The notes under the pieces: generated by a model | Database searches by the model: none | The model's input: only the letters and a program-made list of their open reading frames with translations | Told to the model about the DNA's origin: nothing | Assembly (NCBI GenBank): GCA_045645505.1 | Contig: JAZRIW010000006.1 | Span: 16,729 to 80,728, forward strand | Source of the DNA: Fumia sp045645505 | Lineage (GTDB): Bacteria; Bacillota; Clostridia; Oscillospirales; Ruminococcaceae | Reading direction: 5' to 3' | Length of the DNA: 64,000 nucleotides | Translations under genes and position numbers: made by a program | Part shown: piece by piece, positions 18,359 through 26,905 of the stretch | Numbering within the stretch: the first letter of the stretch is position 1 | Layout of the letters: each line of letters opens with the position of its first letter

Positions 18359-19561
18359 TTATTTTGATTCACTGAGTTTCATTTGTTGTTCAATTTTTGT
18401 TTTCTTATTTTTTTCAATAAGATTCTGAATACGATGAACAGGATTAAGAAGATTACTTATTGACTGGTCGTGATTAAGATTATCAACGATATAAGCAATA
18501 TATTTGGAAATATCAACTTCTTTATACCATTCACGCTCTAAAAGTTCGGGGGTACGATAGATAAGGTTTGTAGTTAAAACTTTAGTTATATATCCTTTTT
18601 CATAAGCCAAATCAAATTTTTCAAGACCATCTGTGAAAAGTCCGAAGGTAGTGCAGACAAAAATTCTGTTAGCACCCTTTGCTTTTAATTTTTCACCAAT
18701 ATCCAAAACAGATTCACCTGAAGAAATCATATCATCAACGATAATAAGGTCTTTTCCCTCAACGTCACTTCCCAAAAACTCGTGAGCAACGATTGGGTTT
18801 CTTCCGTTAACAATAACAGAATAATCTCTTCTCTTATAGAACATACCCAGATCTACGCCTAAAACAGAAGAATAATACATACATCTGGACATTCCGCCTT
18901 CATCAGGAGAAATAATCATAACATGTTCCCTGTCAATTTCAATATCAGGCACAGCTTTAACAAGAGTTTTTAAAAACTGATATGTAGGCTGAACGTTTTC
19001 AAAACCTTTCAAAGGAATAGCATTCTGAACTCTTGCATCATGGGCATCAAAAGTAATAATATTATCAACACCCATATTAACCAATTCCTGAAGCATCAAA
19101 GCACAGTCTAAAGATTCTCTGGAAGAACGCTTATGCTGTCTGCCCTCATAAAGCATCGGCATAATAACGTTTATACGTCTTGCTTTACCACTTGCAGAAG
19201 CAATAACTCTCTTTAAATCCTGGTAATGGTCATCGGGACTCATAGGAATCTCTTTGCCATACATTTTATAAGTAACACCATAATTAAAGCAATCAACGAT
19301 AATAAATAAATCGTGTCCACGTACAGATTCTTTAAGAGCACCTTTAGCTTCACCTGTTCCGAATCTTGGGCAATATGCCTTAAGCTGATATGTATCTCTG
19401 CAATATCCGATAAAATCACCGTCAGACATCAGTTCCCCGTGACGTTCTTTACGCCAGTCTGCAAGATAGTCATCTACCTTCTGAACAAAGTCCTCACAGC
19501 CCCTCATTCCAACAATGCTTAACATACCAACAGGTATTGATACTTCATGAATTGAATCCAT
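18359..19561 (-). CDS. prs: Ribose-phosphate diphosphokinase, long divergent form
   Basis: PRPP synthetase transfers diphosphate from ATP to ribose 5-phosphate, supplying histidine, nucleotide and NAD synthesis. The PRPP loop is present as IIVDDMISSGES (usually DDxIDTGGT), and an AHDARVQ motif near residue 175 and PDEGG near 230 match the family. At 400 residues it is about 80 longer than the usual 315-320, with an N-terminal extension and a charged, lysine-rich tail. Many Clostridia carry a similar long copy beside a canonical one. It has its own promoter and terminator. Being the only prs in the window does not show it is the only one in the genome. Confidence 0.85.
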   Translation of the reverse strand: MDSIHEVSIPVGMLSIVGMRGCEDFVQKVDDYLADWRKERHGELMSDGDFIGYCRDTYQLKAYCPRFGTGEAKGALKESVRGHDLFIIVDCFNYGVTYKMYGKEIPMSPDDHYQDLKRVIASASGKARRINVIMPMLYEGRQHKRSSRESLDCALMLQELVNMGVDNIITFDAHDARVQNAIPLKGFENVQPTYQFLKTLVKAVPDIEIDREHVMIISPDEGGMSRCMYYSSVLGVDLGMFYKRRDYSVIVNGRNPIVAHEFLGSDVEGKDLIIVDDMISSGESVLDIGEKLKAKGANRIFVCTTFGLFTDGLEKFDLAYEKGYITKVLTTNLIYRTPELLEREWYKEVDISKYIAYIVDNLNHDQSISNLLNPVHRIQNLIEKNKKTKIEQQMKLSESK

Positions 19562-19616
19562 TTGTCATTCCCCTTCCGCTTTAACATTCAAACAAGCTTT
19601 TTTTCACTTCATATAT

Positions 19617-19645
19617 ATTATAACTTTTTTTAATGAATTTTGCAA
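19617..19645 (-). promoter_or_regulatory. SigA-type promoter of the prs gene
   Basis: Minus strand -35 TTGCAA (19640-19645), 17-base spacer, perfect -10 TATAAT (19617-19622), about 50 bases before the start codon. Confidence 0.75.
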
Positions 19646-19656
19646 ATATTTTTATA

Positions 19657-19688
19657 TAGGAAAAAAAGATTTTTTTTAACAATCTTTT
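19657..19688 (-). terminator. Intrinsic terminator after the peptidoglycan-binding gene
   Basis: AAAAGATT (19664-19671) pairs with AATCTTTT (19681-19688). On the minus strand the hairpin runs straight into a T-rich tract. It closes the three-gene cell-wall module. Confidence 0.65.
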
Positions 19689-19702
19689 GGTTATTTTGTC
19701 GA

Positions 19703-20230
19703 TTATTTAGTCTGAGCAGGATAAATTGGCTTGCTGTGGATATTATAAGCCCTTGCAATCGAATCCCAGGTGAATTTGTCAGTCTCACCATTTATCTCTA
19801 TTCCCGACTTTTCCTGGAGCTTTTTTACGGCATCCATAGTATCTTTTTCATATTTTCCGTTAAGACTCACTTTTGGAATATTGTGAAATTTATTTCCTAA
19901 GCTTATTAGCATAAGTTGTAAAAAATAAACTGATTCACCCGATGCACCCGGTGTAAGTACAAAATCAGAAGACGGAAAAGCCTCAATGCATATTGGTTCC
20001 CCTCTTTCTCTTGCCACCTTCAAATATTCGTTATATATACTTTCCCAGGTTTTCTGGTCAACTACTCCTGTAACAGGAAGGTTATAATTTCTCTGAAAAG
20101 CTTCAACTGCCTCTTTAGTATTTTCTCCGAAAATCCCATCAATTATTATAAGTGGCAGATTATTTCTGTATCTTGCAATAGTGCGAAGATATTTTTGTAA
20201 CTCCATAACATCTTCGGGTTGATTAGCCAT
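19703..20230 (-). CDS. Protein of two peptidoglycan-binding (PG_binding_1-like) repeats
   Basis: 175 residues made almost entirely of two PG_binding_1-like repeats, about residues 5-75 and 88-165. Each contains the hallmark pattern DGIFGENTKEAVEAFQ / NGKYEKDTMDAVKKLQ followed by a G-V/I-x-G/N and a W near the repeat end. No signal peptide, membrane segment or catalytic domain is visible, so it either acts inside the mother cell or on the spore, or needs a partner for export. It is the last gene of a three-gene unit with a larger SpoIID-like protein whose repeats it closely resembles, suggesting duplication. Confidence 0.8.
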   Translation of the reverse strand: MANQPEDVMELQKYLRTIARYRNNLPLIIIDGIFGENTKEAVEAFQRNYNLPVTGVVDQKTWESIYNEYLKVARERGEPICIEAFPSSDFVLTPGASGESVYFLQLMLISLGNKFHNIPKVSLNGKYEKDTMDAVKKLQEKSGIEINGETDKFTWDSIARAYNIHSKPIYPAQTK

Positions 20231-20242
20231 ATAACTCCTCCT

Positions 20243-21637
20243 TTACTGTGAAAGCTCATATCCGGGATATTGTCCCGGATTTTTAATTTCACCCGTGATT
20301 ATATCCTCATAAAGACTTGCAATCGCATTGAAGGTCTCCTCTCCTACTATTCCGTCAGGATTAAGTCCAGCGATTGACTGAAAAATTCTCACTGCATTTT
20401 TGGTTTCTTCACCAAAAACACCTGTAACAGCTATTCTCGGTATTTCAGGATAAGTAGTCGATAAAAACGATAGATAAGTCTGTATTTGAGCTACCGATTC
20501 TCCTGCACTTCCCTGACTTAAAGGAACGCCGGGATAAGATGCTACCCCATACCCTATTGTAATAGGTAAAATATCAATCACTCCCTGATATGCCCTCCAT
20601 AACTTATCCCAGGTTAACTCTCCAACCACTCCGTCAGGACTTAAACCATAGGATTTTTGAAAGGCAATTACTGCTTCTTTTGTCTTTTCTCCGAAAATTC
20701 CGTCAATATTTATCGGCAAAATTTCCTCGTTAAAGTTTGCAACCACTGCTAAGAAATACTGTAAAACCTTAACTTTTTCGCCACGATCACCCTCTTTTAT
20801 AGCATCTGGGTATTGCTTTGATATTTCATCTAAGGTAATTCCCTCAGAATTAAGTTCTGCAAGTTTTTTTACCGAAGCATAGAGATACGCTATTCTGTAC
20901 CAGGTATTTTTACCTACTATCCCATCAGGAGTTAAGGAAAATATCTCCTGAAATTTTCTTACCGCAGCCTCGGTTTCTTTTCCAAAAATTCCGTCAATAG
21001 GATTTATTTTAGGAATTGCAGGGTAGTTTTTAGAAATTCTGTTAAGCCTTATCTGTAAACTTCTCACATTATCTCCTCTGCTTCCCAAAGAAAGTGGCGT
21101 ACCGTCATAGGAACCTGTTATTATATCGACAGGTGCATTAAAAACAATATCAATATTATCCCCGTAGTAATTTTTAAGTATCTCATAAGGAGTTAAACCC
21201 CTGTTTGCAAGGTCAACAGATCCCCATTGTGAAAGCCCCTCACATTTAACTTCAATTCCGTCACAAAACTGCGCAAATAAAGGCTCAACAAAACCTTGTC
21301 TGCGTATGTAGTCATTAAACAGCTCATCAACAATGTTAGAAACATTTTCAAATATATCTCTTCCGTGAATATATTTCTGGTCGTACTGAATAGAGTTTGT
21401 TATGTCAAAATCATACCCTCTGCTCCGATACCATTCGGTATATATCCGATTCAGTGCAAAAGAAACCTGTGCATAAATATTTGCCCTTAAAGAATTTTCA
21501 GGCCAGGTAGGATATATTTCACTTGAAGCAACATTTTTAATATAATCAGGAAAAGTAACCGTTACATTCTGGGCAAACTCATCAGGTTTCCCCAGATGCA
21601 CAGTTATATACCTTGGAATAAATGGAACTCCGGTCAT
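20243..21637 (-). CDS. SpoIID/LytB-like domain with three peptidoglycan-binding repeats
   Basis: The N-terminal 170 residues resemble the SpoIID/LytB fold: ANIYAQVSFALNRIY corresponds to the SpoIID AQAIAARTYAL helix, and GLSQWGSVDLANRG with the following ILKNYYGDNI matches the C-terminal G-x-SQxGA and YYPGT motifs. SpoIID is a lytic transglycosylase in spore engulfment, but whether this protein keeps activity is not clear. Three PG_binding_1-like repeats follow (about 183-258, 278-350, 375-445), each with DGIFGxxTxxAVxxFQ. No signal peptide is visible. It is preceded by an Ig-like protein gene 11 bases away and followed by a two-repeat protein 12 bases on. The family is common in gut Clostridia but, to my knowledge, not characterised. 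Confidence 0.75.
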   Translation of the reverse strand: MTGVPFIPRYITVHLGKPDEFAQNVTVTFPDYIKNVASSEIYPTWPENSLRANIYAQVSFALNRIYTEWYRSRGYDFDITNSIQYDQKYIHGRDIFENVSNIVDELFNDYIRRQGFVEPLFAQFCDGIEVKCEGLSQWGSVDLANRGLTPYEILKNYYGDNIDIVFNAPVDIITGSYDGTPLSLGSRGDNVRSLQIRLNRISKNYPAIPKINPIDGIFGKETEAAVRKFQEIFSLTPDGIVGKNTWYRIAYLYASVKKLAELNSEGITLDEISKQYPDAIKEGDRGEKVKVLQYFLAVVANFNEEILPINIDGIFGEKTKEAVIAFQKSYGLSPDGVVGELTWDKLWRAYQGVIDILPITIGYGVASYPGVPLSQGSAGESVAQIQTYLSFLSTTYPEIPRIAVTGVFGEETKNAVRIFQSIAGLNPDGIVGEETFNAIASLYEDIITGEIKNPGQYPGYELSQ

Positions 21638-21648
21638 AAAAAAGCCTC

Positions 21649-22314
21649 CTATAAATCAGCAGGCTCGATTTCATATACGAGCTTTTGTCTTATAAAAAGT
21701 TCATTTTCAGGAAGAGGTATCATTTCAACAGGCTGAATAGAAGTTTCTCCGCCAAAAACGGGGACATTGATATTCTCAACCGTATAGTATCCCTTAGCAT
21801 CTACCCTTATATTATAATTTGCATAAGGGTGCTCATTTCCCTGAACCTGCGAAAATTCCTTTGGTGGTGCCGGTACCTTTAACTCCTTACTTTCACCACT
21901 TATTCCTGTTTTATCAAAAATATAAAGCACGTTTCGCCCCTCAAAAGTCCTTGTTATCGTAACGTCTGCATCAGGAACAGGCAACCCCTGACGGGCAGTA
22001 TATGCATATACTTTAATTACTGCACTGTCTGTTTCCCATTCTTCGCTTTCTCTTACGGGATAATCAGACTCTGTTTTATAAATATTATCATCATTTGAAT
22101 TAAATTCTCTTAATGATTCAGGTTCATTTATTGATAATGGTGGTACCGCATTTATAAATGAATCTTTAATTGTGGGTATTGCGGTATTCACAGCACCCGT
22201 ACTACTTCCGCAGGACGATTCATTTCCGCTATAAAAAACATTCTTCTTCCGATACCCTTGCATCTCCTCTTTATATTTATTAACAAGCTTTAAAAAATCT
22301 TCATTATTCTGCAT
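21649..22314 (-). CDS. Protein with carboxypeptidase-regulatory-like (Ig-like) domain
   Basis: 221 residues in two parts. The first 95 are polar and low in complexity, without a signal peptide. The rest (about 100-215) form a beta-sandwich of the carboxypeptidase regulatory or TonB-dependent-receptor-plug type: VIKVYAYTARQGLPVPDADVTI, then DKTGISGESKELKVPAP, then a Y-x-I-R-V-x-AKGYY strand, typical of this family. These domains usually serve adhesion or assembly. It is first in the operon with the two peptidoglycan-binding genes, so it may scaffold them. The RBS is AAAGGGGTGAT. The upstream region carries the long palindrome, and I see no confident promoter. Confidence 0.7.
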   Translation of the reverse strand: MQNNEDFLKLVNKYKEEMQGYRKKNVFYSGNESSCGSSTGAVNTAIPTIKDSFINAVPPLSINEPESLREFNSNDDNIYKTESDYPVRESEEWETDSAVIKVYAYTARQGLPVPDADVTITRTFEGRNVLYIFDKTGISGESKELKVPAPPKEFSQVQGNEHPYANYNIRVDAKGYYTVENINVPVFGGETSIQPVEMIPLPENELFIRQKLVYEIEPADL

Positions 22315-22348
22315 AATATCACCCCTTTAAGATTACTATGCTTATACT

Positions 22349-22590
22349 TTAAAAAAAATGACACCATTTCGGCATCTTCAATTAGGGAAAAATCGGTTTT
22401 TCACGAATATATTTGTTACAAAACTGTATAACACCCAAATCATTAACTTTTTTGATGAAATAAAAGGCAAAAGTCCATGGTAATGCTGACGCATACCATG
22501 GACTTTTAACATATTAGTTCGCAAAACAAGTAATGATTTGGGCGAATTATCTCTAACTGAAGACGCCTTTCGGCGTCATTTTTTATTTTA
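22349..22590. repeat. About 240-bp nested inverted repeat (MITE-like or structured RNA)
   Basis: The whole gap between ridA and the cell-wall module is a nested palindrome. Outer arms of about 39 bases (22349-22387 and 22551-22590) share the core ATGACrCC..GGCrTCTTCArTTAG. Middle arms are CCCAAATCATTA (22434-22445) with TAATGATTTGGG (22531-22542). The centre is a perfect 14-bp pair, AAAAGTCCATGGTA (22469-22482) with TACCATGGACTTTT (22494-22507), around an 11-base loop. Each outer arm is itself a small hairpin. Three of the arm differences are A versus G, which become G-U wobbles in a minus-strand transcript. The central hairpin plus T-rich tail may also terminate ridA. There is no coding capacity and no obvious transposase. 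Confidence 0.8.
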
Positions 22591-22960
22591 CAGCTATTGC
22601 TTCAATTTCAAACAAAGCTCCTTTGGGAAGTGCTGCCGCCTGAACACAAGAGCGGGCAGGTTTTTCGGTAAAATATTTTGCGTATATCTCATTAACAACC
22701 GCAAAATCGTTAATATCTTTAAGAAAAAGAGTGGTTTTAACAACATTTTTGTAATCCATACCCGAAGCTTCAAGCACAGCTCCTAAATTTATAATACTTT
22801 GTTCAGCCTGAGCTTTTATACCACCTTCAGCCAAAACCCCGCTTTCGGGAATTAAACCTATCTGTCCTGAAGTGTAAAGCACATTATCCACCATAATTGC
22901 GTGTGAATATGGTCCTACTGCATCAGGAGCATTTTTTGCCTTGATAATTTCCTTATTCAT
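22583..22960 (-). CDS. ridA: RidA family enamine/imine deaminase
   Basis: RidA proteins hydrolyse reactive 2-aminoacrylate and related enamines released by PLP enzymes. This 125-residue protein has the archetypal features: the NAPDAVGPYSHAI opening, SGQIGLIPESG, and the catalytic arginine in ARSCVQAAALPKGALFEIEAIA near the C-terminus. The trimeric YjgF fold is expected. It follows the HD hydrolase by 15 bases and is the last gene of the recN-side run. Confidence 0.95.
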   Translation of the reverse strand: MNKEIIKAKNAPDAVGPYSHAIMVDNVLYTSGQIGLIPESGVLAEGGIKAQAEQSIINLGAVLEASGMDYKNVVKTTLFLKDINDFAVVNEIYAKYFTEKPARSCVQAAALPKGALFEIEAIAVK

Positions 22961-22975
22961 TTTTATTTTCCTTTC

Positions 22976-23560
22976 CTAATTAAATTGTTTTTCCAAAGTT
23001 TCTGCTTCATCTAAATATGTAGCAGTTAAATCCGCAACATGTGTAAGGACAGCCAGAGGATATTGTTCAAAAGCCTTTGAAAGGCTGTAATCACCGGGTA
23101 TTACTGAAAATCCTCCCATATGGTATCTTATAGCGATAGCCTCTTCTAACTTTAAGCGCATAAATCTTTCAATAATAAACACGCTCTTTTCACCATGTCC
23201 AAACGGCAACTGCTCATCAAATGTATAAAATGGTTTTTGTTCCCAGATTCCGTTAACTTTTACATTCCGCATTTCCTGTTTATAACAATTAGCCTTACAA
23301 ACGTCGTGCAAAAGTCCGCAAACCGCAATAACTTCGTCAGAAAACACTTCTTCACCCTCATATTCATTTTCCACTAAAGCTTTAAGCCTTTTATATACAT
23401 TTACACTGTGAGTACAAAGGCCGCCTTCAGTTGCAAGATGAAATTTCGTACTTGCAGGAGCTTTAAAAAAATCACTTTTATCAAGCCATTCCAAAAGCTT
23501 GTCGGCCCCTTTTCTATCAATATATTTTTCGTAAATAGATATAAATTCTTCTCTTCCCAT
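22976..23560 (-). CDS. HD-domain phosphohydrolase
   Basis: 194 residues with the HD metal site: a histidine in GLCTHSVNVY near residue 51, the HD pair in CGLLHDVCKAN near residue 85, and further histidines in FGHGEKS and IRYHMGG. The spacing suits the nucleotide-hydrolysing HD family. Related clostridial proteins are annotated simply as HD or hydrolase, and the substrate is unknown. It lies between the CDF transporter and ridA, each within about 15 bases, so the three are probably co-transcribed. Confidence 0.8.
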   Translation of the reverse strand: MGREEFISIYEKYIDRKGADKLLEWLDKSDFFKAPASTKFHLATEGGLCTHSVNVYKRLKALVENEYEGEEVFSDEVIAVCGLLHDVCKANCYKQEMRNVKVNGIWEQKPFYTFDEQLPFGHGEKSVFIIERFMRLKLEEAIAIRYHMGGFSVIPGDYSLSKAFEQYPLAVLTHVADLTATYLDEAETLEKQFN

Positions 23561-23573
23561 AATAAAAATCTCC

Positions 23574-24743
23574 TTACCCTATATAATTGCGGTCAACATT
23601 TATAACAGTAAAAAGACTGATGTCGTTTTCACTTATTAACTCAGATATACGCTTAATAATATCATCATTTGAAATTTTACATTCAAACGGCACTACAATA
23701 TCAAAAATTAAATTCGTATGAGTATATCCTTTTACTACTCTGAAATCATGCATTGATATTCCTGAATCAAGAGATGCAATAACTCTGGCAGTCATTTTTC
23801 TTAATTCGTTAGTTTCCTCATCATCGGTAACAATCGGATCAAGATGCACCACCAAAGTAATGTTATCATTTAAAAAATCACGCTCGATATTATCACAAAT
23901 ATCGTGACTTTTTAAAATATCACTTTTAGCATCCATTTCAACATGCACCGAGCAAAAGCATCTGTTAGGTCCATAATCATGAACCATCAGATCATGTACA
24001 CCTAAAACTCCCTCATAACTCTTAAGCTTTTTTAAAATATCTCTAACAAGCTCTTTATTAGGAGCCTCACCTAAAATCGGACTTAAGGTCTCCGATATAA
24101 GTTTAATAGCAGAAATTATGATAAATAAAGCAATCAAAAGACTCAATATACCGTCTAAAATATTAAAGCCTGTAAATTTTATAATAATAGAAGAAATTAA
24201 AACAGCAGTTGTCATAAGTGTATCGTTTCTGCTGTCAATCGCAGTTGCCTCAAGAGTAGAAGAAGAAATAATTTTTGAAATTTTATGGTTAAAAAAGTAA
24301 AGCCACAATTTTAAAACAATCGAAAAAACCAAAATTATCACTGAAAATAAAGAAAATATTGTTTCTTCGGGGGTAATAATTTTCCCTATGGAAGTCTTGA
24401 ACAAATCAAATCCGACAATAAAAATGAAAAATGCTACCACAAGCCCCGACACATATTCCATTCTCGCATGGCCAAACGGATGCTCCTTGTCGGCAGGTCG
24501 CCCCGAAAGCTTAAACCCTATAAAAGTAACAAGTGAGCTTGTTGCATCGGACATATTGTTAAGTCCGTCGGCTATTACCGAAACGCTTCTGAAAATTATT
24601 CCTGCCAATACCTTCAAAAAACTTAACAAAGTATTGGCGATAATTCCCACAATCCCCGAAAGCTTTCCGTATTGTTCTCTTACCTTTGCATCTTTTATAT
24701 CCTTACTGTTTTTAACAAACAAGCGAACAAGTAATGAATACAT
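23574..24743 (-). CDS. Cation diffusion facilitator, probably manganese or iron type
   Basis: A 389-residue CDF exporter with six membrane helices and a cytoplasmic C-terminal domain (from about residue 220) with two extra ferredoxin-like units. The transport site reads Asn62-x3-Asp66 in TM2 (DGLNNMSDA) and Asp170-x3-Asp174 in TM5 (AIDSRNDT). Zinc CDFs carry histidine in these motifs, whereas the N/D-D-D-D set is reported for the manganese exporter MntE, so manganese is the better guess. GHARMEY after TM2 is typical. It lies 15 bases after recN, an unusual neighbour. Confidence 0.88.
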   Translation of the reverse strand: MYSLLVRLFVKNSKDIKDAKVREQYGKLSGIVGIIANTLLSFLKVLAGIIFRSVSVIADGLNNMSDATSSLVTFIGFKLSGRPADKEHPFGHARMEYVSGLVVAFFIFIVGFDLFKTSIGKIITPEETIFSLFSVIILVFSIVLKLWLYFFNHKISKIISSSTLEATAIDSRNDTLMTTAVLISSIIIKFTGFNILDGILSLLIALFIIISAIKLISETLSPILGEAPNKELVRDILKKLKSYEGVLGVHDLMVHDYGPNRCFCSVHVEMDAKSDILKSHDICDNIERDFLNDNITLVVHLDPIVTDDEETNELRKMTARVIASLDSGISMHDFRVVKGYTHTNLIFDIVVPFECKISNDDIIKRISELISENDISLFTVINVDRNYIG

Positions 24744-24758
24744 AAGCTATTCCTTTCA

Positions 24759-26432
24759 TCAAACAGTTTTTTTACCGTCATTTAACATATCGGCGGCATT
24801 TTGAAGCATAAGCTCGGTAACTTTATCTGTTGATATAATACGTGCAATTTCTTCAATGCGTCCCTTTTCATCAAGTGGCAACACATCAGTAAAGGTGCGG
24901 TCATTTTCTGTGCGTTTTTTAATAAGCAACTGATTATGTGCCAAAGCTGCAACCTGAGCTGAATGAGTAACGCAAAAAACCTGACGTGATCTTGATACTT
25001 CCTTTAATTTAACGCCTATTTTCTGCGCAGCTATTCCGCTGACACCGGTATCTACCTCGTCAAAAATGAGAGTGTCAATTTTGTCCTTGTCAGCAAGAGC
25101 GCTCTTGATTGCAAGCATAATTCTTGAAAGTTCACCGCCTGAGGCTATTTTGGAAATAGGTTTTGGTGTTTCACCTGCATTGGCGGAAATTAAAAGCTCC
25201 ATAGAGCTGTCCCCGTTTTTATTAAGCTTTGTAGGAGTAAACTCTGCTTCAAGCTTTAAATTAGGCATTTCTAAAAATTTTGCCTCTTTTAAAACTTCTG
25301 TTATAAATTTTTCTGAAGCTTCTTTTCTTTTTTCAGTAAGTAACTTTGCAAGATTTATAACCTTTTCTTTCTGAAGTTTTGCCTTTGCATTTATTTTTTT
25401 AAGCTCTTCATCTGCACTTTCAATTTTATGAAGCTCATTTCTTGCATTTTCCTTAAATTCAATAATTTCCTCAACTGATTTTCCGTATTTTCCCTTTAAA
25501 TGATGAATTTCACTTAACTGTCTTTCTATTTTATCAGCTACAACAGGATCATATTCCATTTTATTCAATTCTTCTTTTAAAATAAATGCCGATTCCTCAA
25601 GATCGATGGATAAGCTTTCCAAAGACTGTGCAATCTCTTTGAATTTTTCAAATTCCGACAAATTTAAAAGTGCATTTTTTGCTGTGTTAAGAAGCTGTAA
25701 AGCTCCGATACTGCTTTCTCCGTCACCTGAAAGTGAAATTGAGGCATCGATAAGAGATTTTGTGATTTTTTCACTGTTTTTATAATATTTTGAAGTTTCA
25801 AGAAGTTCATCTTCAATTCCCGGCTTTAAACGAGCAGCAGAAATTTCATCAATCTGATATGTAAGAGTGTCTATCCTTCTGCGTTTATCGTTTTCATCCA
25901 TAGTAAGTGAGCGTAATGTGCGAATTTGCTCTCTGAGAATCTCAAACTCGTTTCTGTATTCATTAAGTACCTTACTTAATTCACCATAATCATCAATAAT
26001 ATCCATGTGTCTGTCAGGATTTAACAAAATCTGATTGTCATGCTGACCATGTATATTTACAAGCAACGAACCGATTTCCTTTAAAAAAGCAGCAGTTGCA
26101 GGTTTTCCGTTAATTTTTGCATTACTTCTTCCGTCTTTAAATATTTCTCGGGAAATAGAAAGCTCATTATCCTTAAAATCATATCCGTTTTCATCTAAAA
26201 AACTATTAAGCTCATACGGAATATCAGAAAAAATCGCTATAACAGAAGATTTTTCTGTACCGGTACGTACAATTTCACGATTAGCACGCTGTCCAAGACA
26301 AAAATTGATAGCATCAATAACAATAGATTTTCCTGCACCTGTTTCACCGGTAAAAACAGTAAAACCTGTACTGAAATCAATACAAGCCTTTTCAATTACT
26401 GCTAAATTTTCAATATATAAGCTCTGAAGCAT
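24759..26432 (-). CDS. recN: DNA repair protein RecN
   Basis: RecN is an SMC-like ATPase that acts early at double-strand breaks. The 557 residues comprise an ATP-binding head with Walker A TGETGAGKS (near residue 30), long coiled-coil arms (about 150-360), and the C-terminal half-head with the signature ASGGELSRIMLA and Walker B IFDEVDTGVSG. It follows argR, as in Bacillus subtilis and most Firmicutes. Confidence 0.97.
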   Translation of the reverse strand: MLQSLYIENLAVIEKACIDFSTGFTVFTGETGAGKSIVIDAINFCLGQRANREIVRTGTEKSSVIAIFSDIPYELNSFLDENGYDFKDNELSISREIFKDGRSNAKINGKPATAAFLKEIGSLLVNIHGQHDNQILLNPDRHMDIIDDYGELSKVLNEYRNEFEILREQIRTLRSLTMDENDKRRRIDTLTYQIDEISAARLKPGIEDELLETSKYYKNSEKITKSLIDASISLSGDGESSIGALQLLNTAKNALLNLSEFEKFKEIAQSLESLSIDLEESAFILKEELNKMEYDPVVADKIERQLSEIHHLKGKYGKSVEEIIEFKENARNELHKIESADEELKKINAKAKLQKEKVINLAKLLTEKRKEASEKFITEVLKEAKFLEMPNLKLEAEFTPTKLNKNGDSSMELLISANAGETPKPISKIASGGELSRIMLAIKSALADKDKIDTLIFDEVDTGVSGIAAQKIGVKLKEVSRSRQVFCVTHSAQVAALAHNQLLIKKRTENDRTFTDVLPLDEKGRIEEIARIISTDKVTELMLQNAADMLNDGKKTV

Positions 26433-26453
26433 ACAAATCCCCTCTGAAACAAA

Positions 26454-26903
26454 TTATAGCATAGATTTAATTTCCGTAGTTATTTGTTGAGCAAGTTGTT
26501 CGGTTTTCATAAGTACAAAAATTGTATCATCACCGGCAAGAGTACCGACAATTCCCGAAAAATCCATAGTATCAAGTGCGGCACACGCTGCATTTGCCAT
26601 ACCCGTATGACAGCGGATAACCACAGTATTAAGCGCATAATCAACCGAAGTAAGCGCCTCTACAAAAACAGCACGATACTTTTTCTCCATAAGATGGCTA
26701 TTTGGTTTTCTCGCAGTTGTATATTTATATTTTCCACCTGTCGCAGTAGATTTTACGAGATTAAGTTCCTTAATATCACGCGAAACAGTCGCCTGAGTAG
26801 TAATAATTCCCTCTTTTTTTAGAAAAATCAACAATTCTTCCTGGGTACAAACTTCATTGTTCTCTATAATCTCAATTATCTTTTTAAGTCTATCCGCCTT
26901 CAC
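26454..26903 (-). CDS. argR: Arginine repressor
   Basis: ArgR (AhrC) is the arginine-sensing hexameric regulator of arginine synthesis and catabolism. The 149 residues include an N-terminal winged helix (TQEELLIFLKKEG and TTQATVSRDIKELNL) and a C-terminal oligomerisation and arginine-binding domain with GTLAGDDTIFV. Its place between nadK and recN is the conserved Firmicutes position, and it says nothing about local target genes. No arginine genes are in the window. Confidence 0.96.
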   Translation of the reverse strand: MKADRLKKIIEIIENNEVCTQEELLIFLKKEGIITTQATVSRDIKELNLVKSTATGGKYKYTTARKPNSHLMEKKYRAVFVEALTSVDYALNTVVIRCHTGMANAACAALDTMDFSGIVGTLAGDDTIFVLMKTEQLAQQITTEIKSML

Positions 26904-26905
26904 AT

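Noticed and set aside
22525..22582. Simple ridA terminator as full explanation of the GACGCC hairpin
   Set aside because: Its T-run faces the plus strand, where no gene ends, and the hairpin is one end of a larger nested palindrome.
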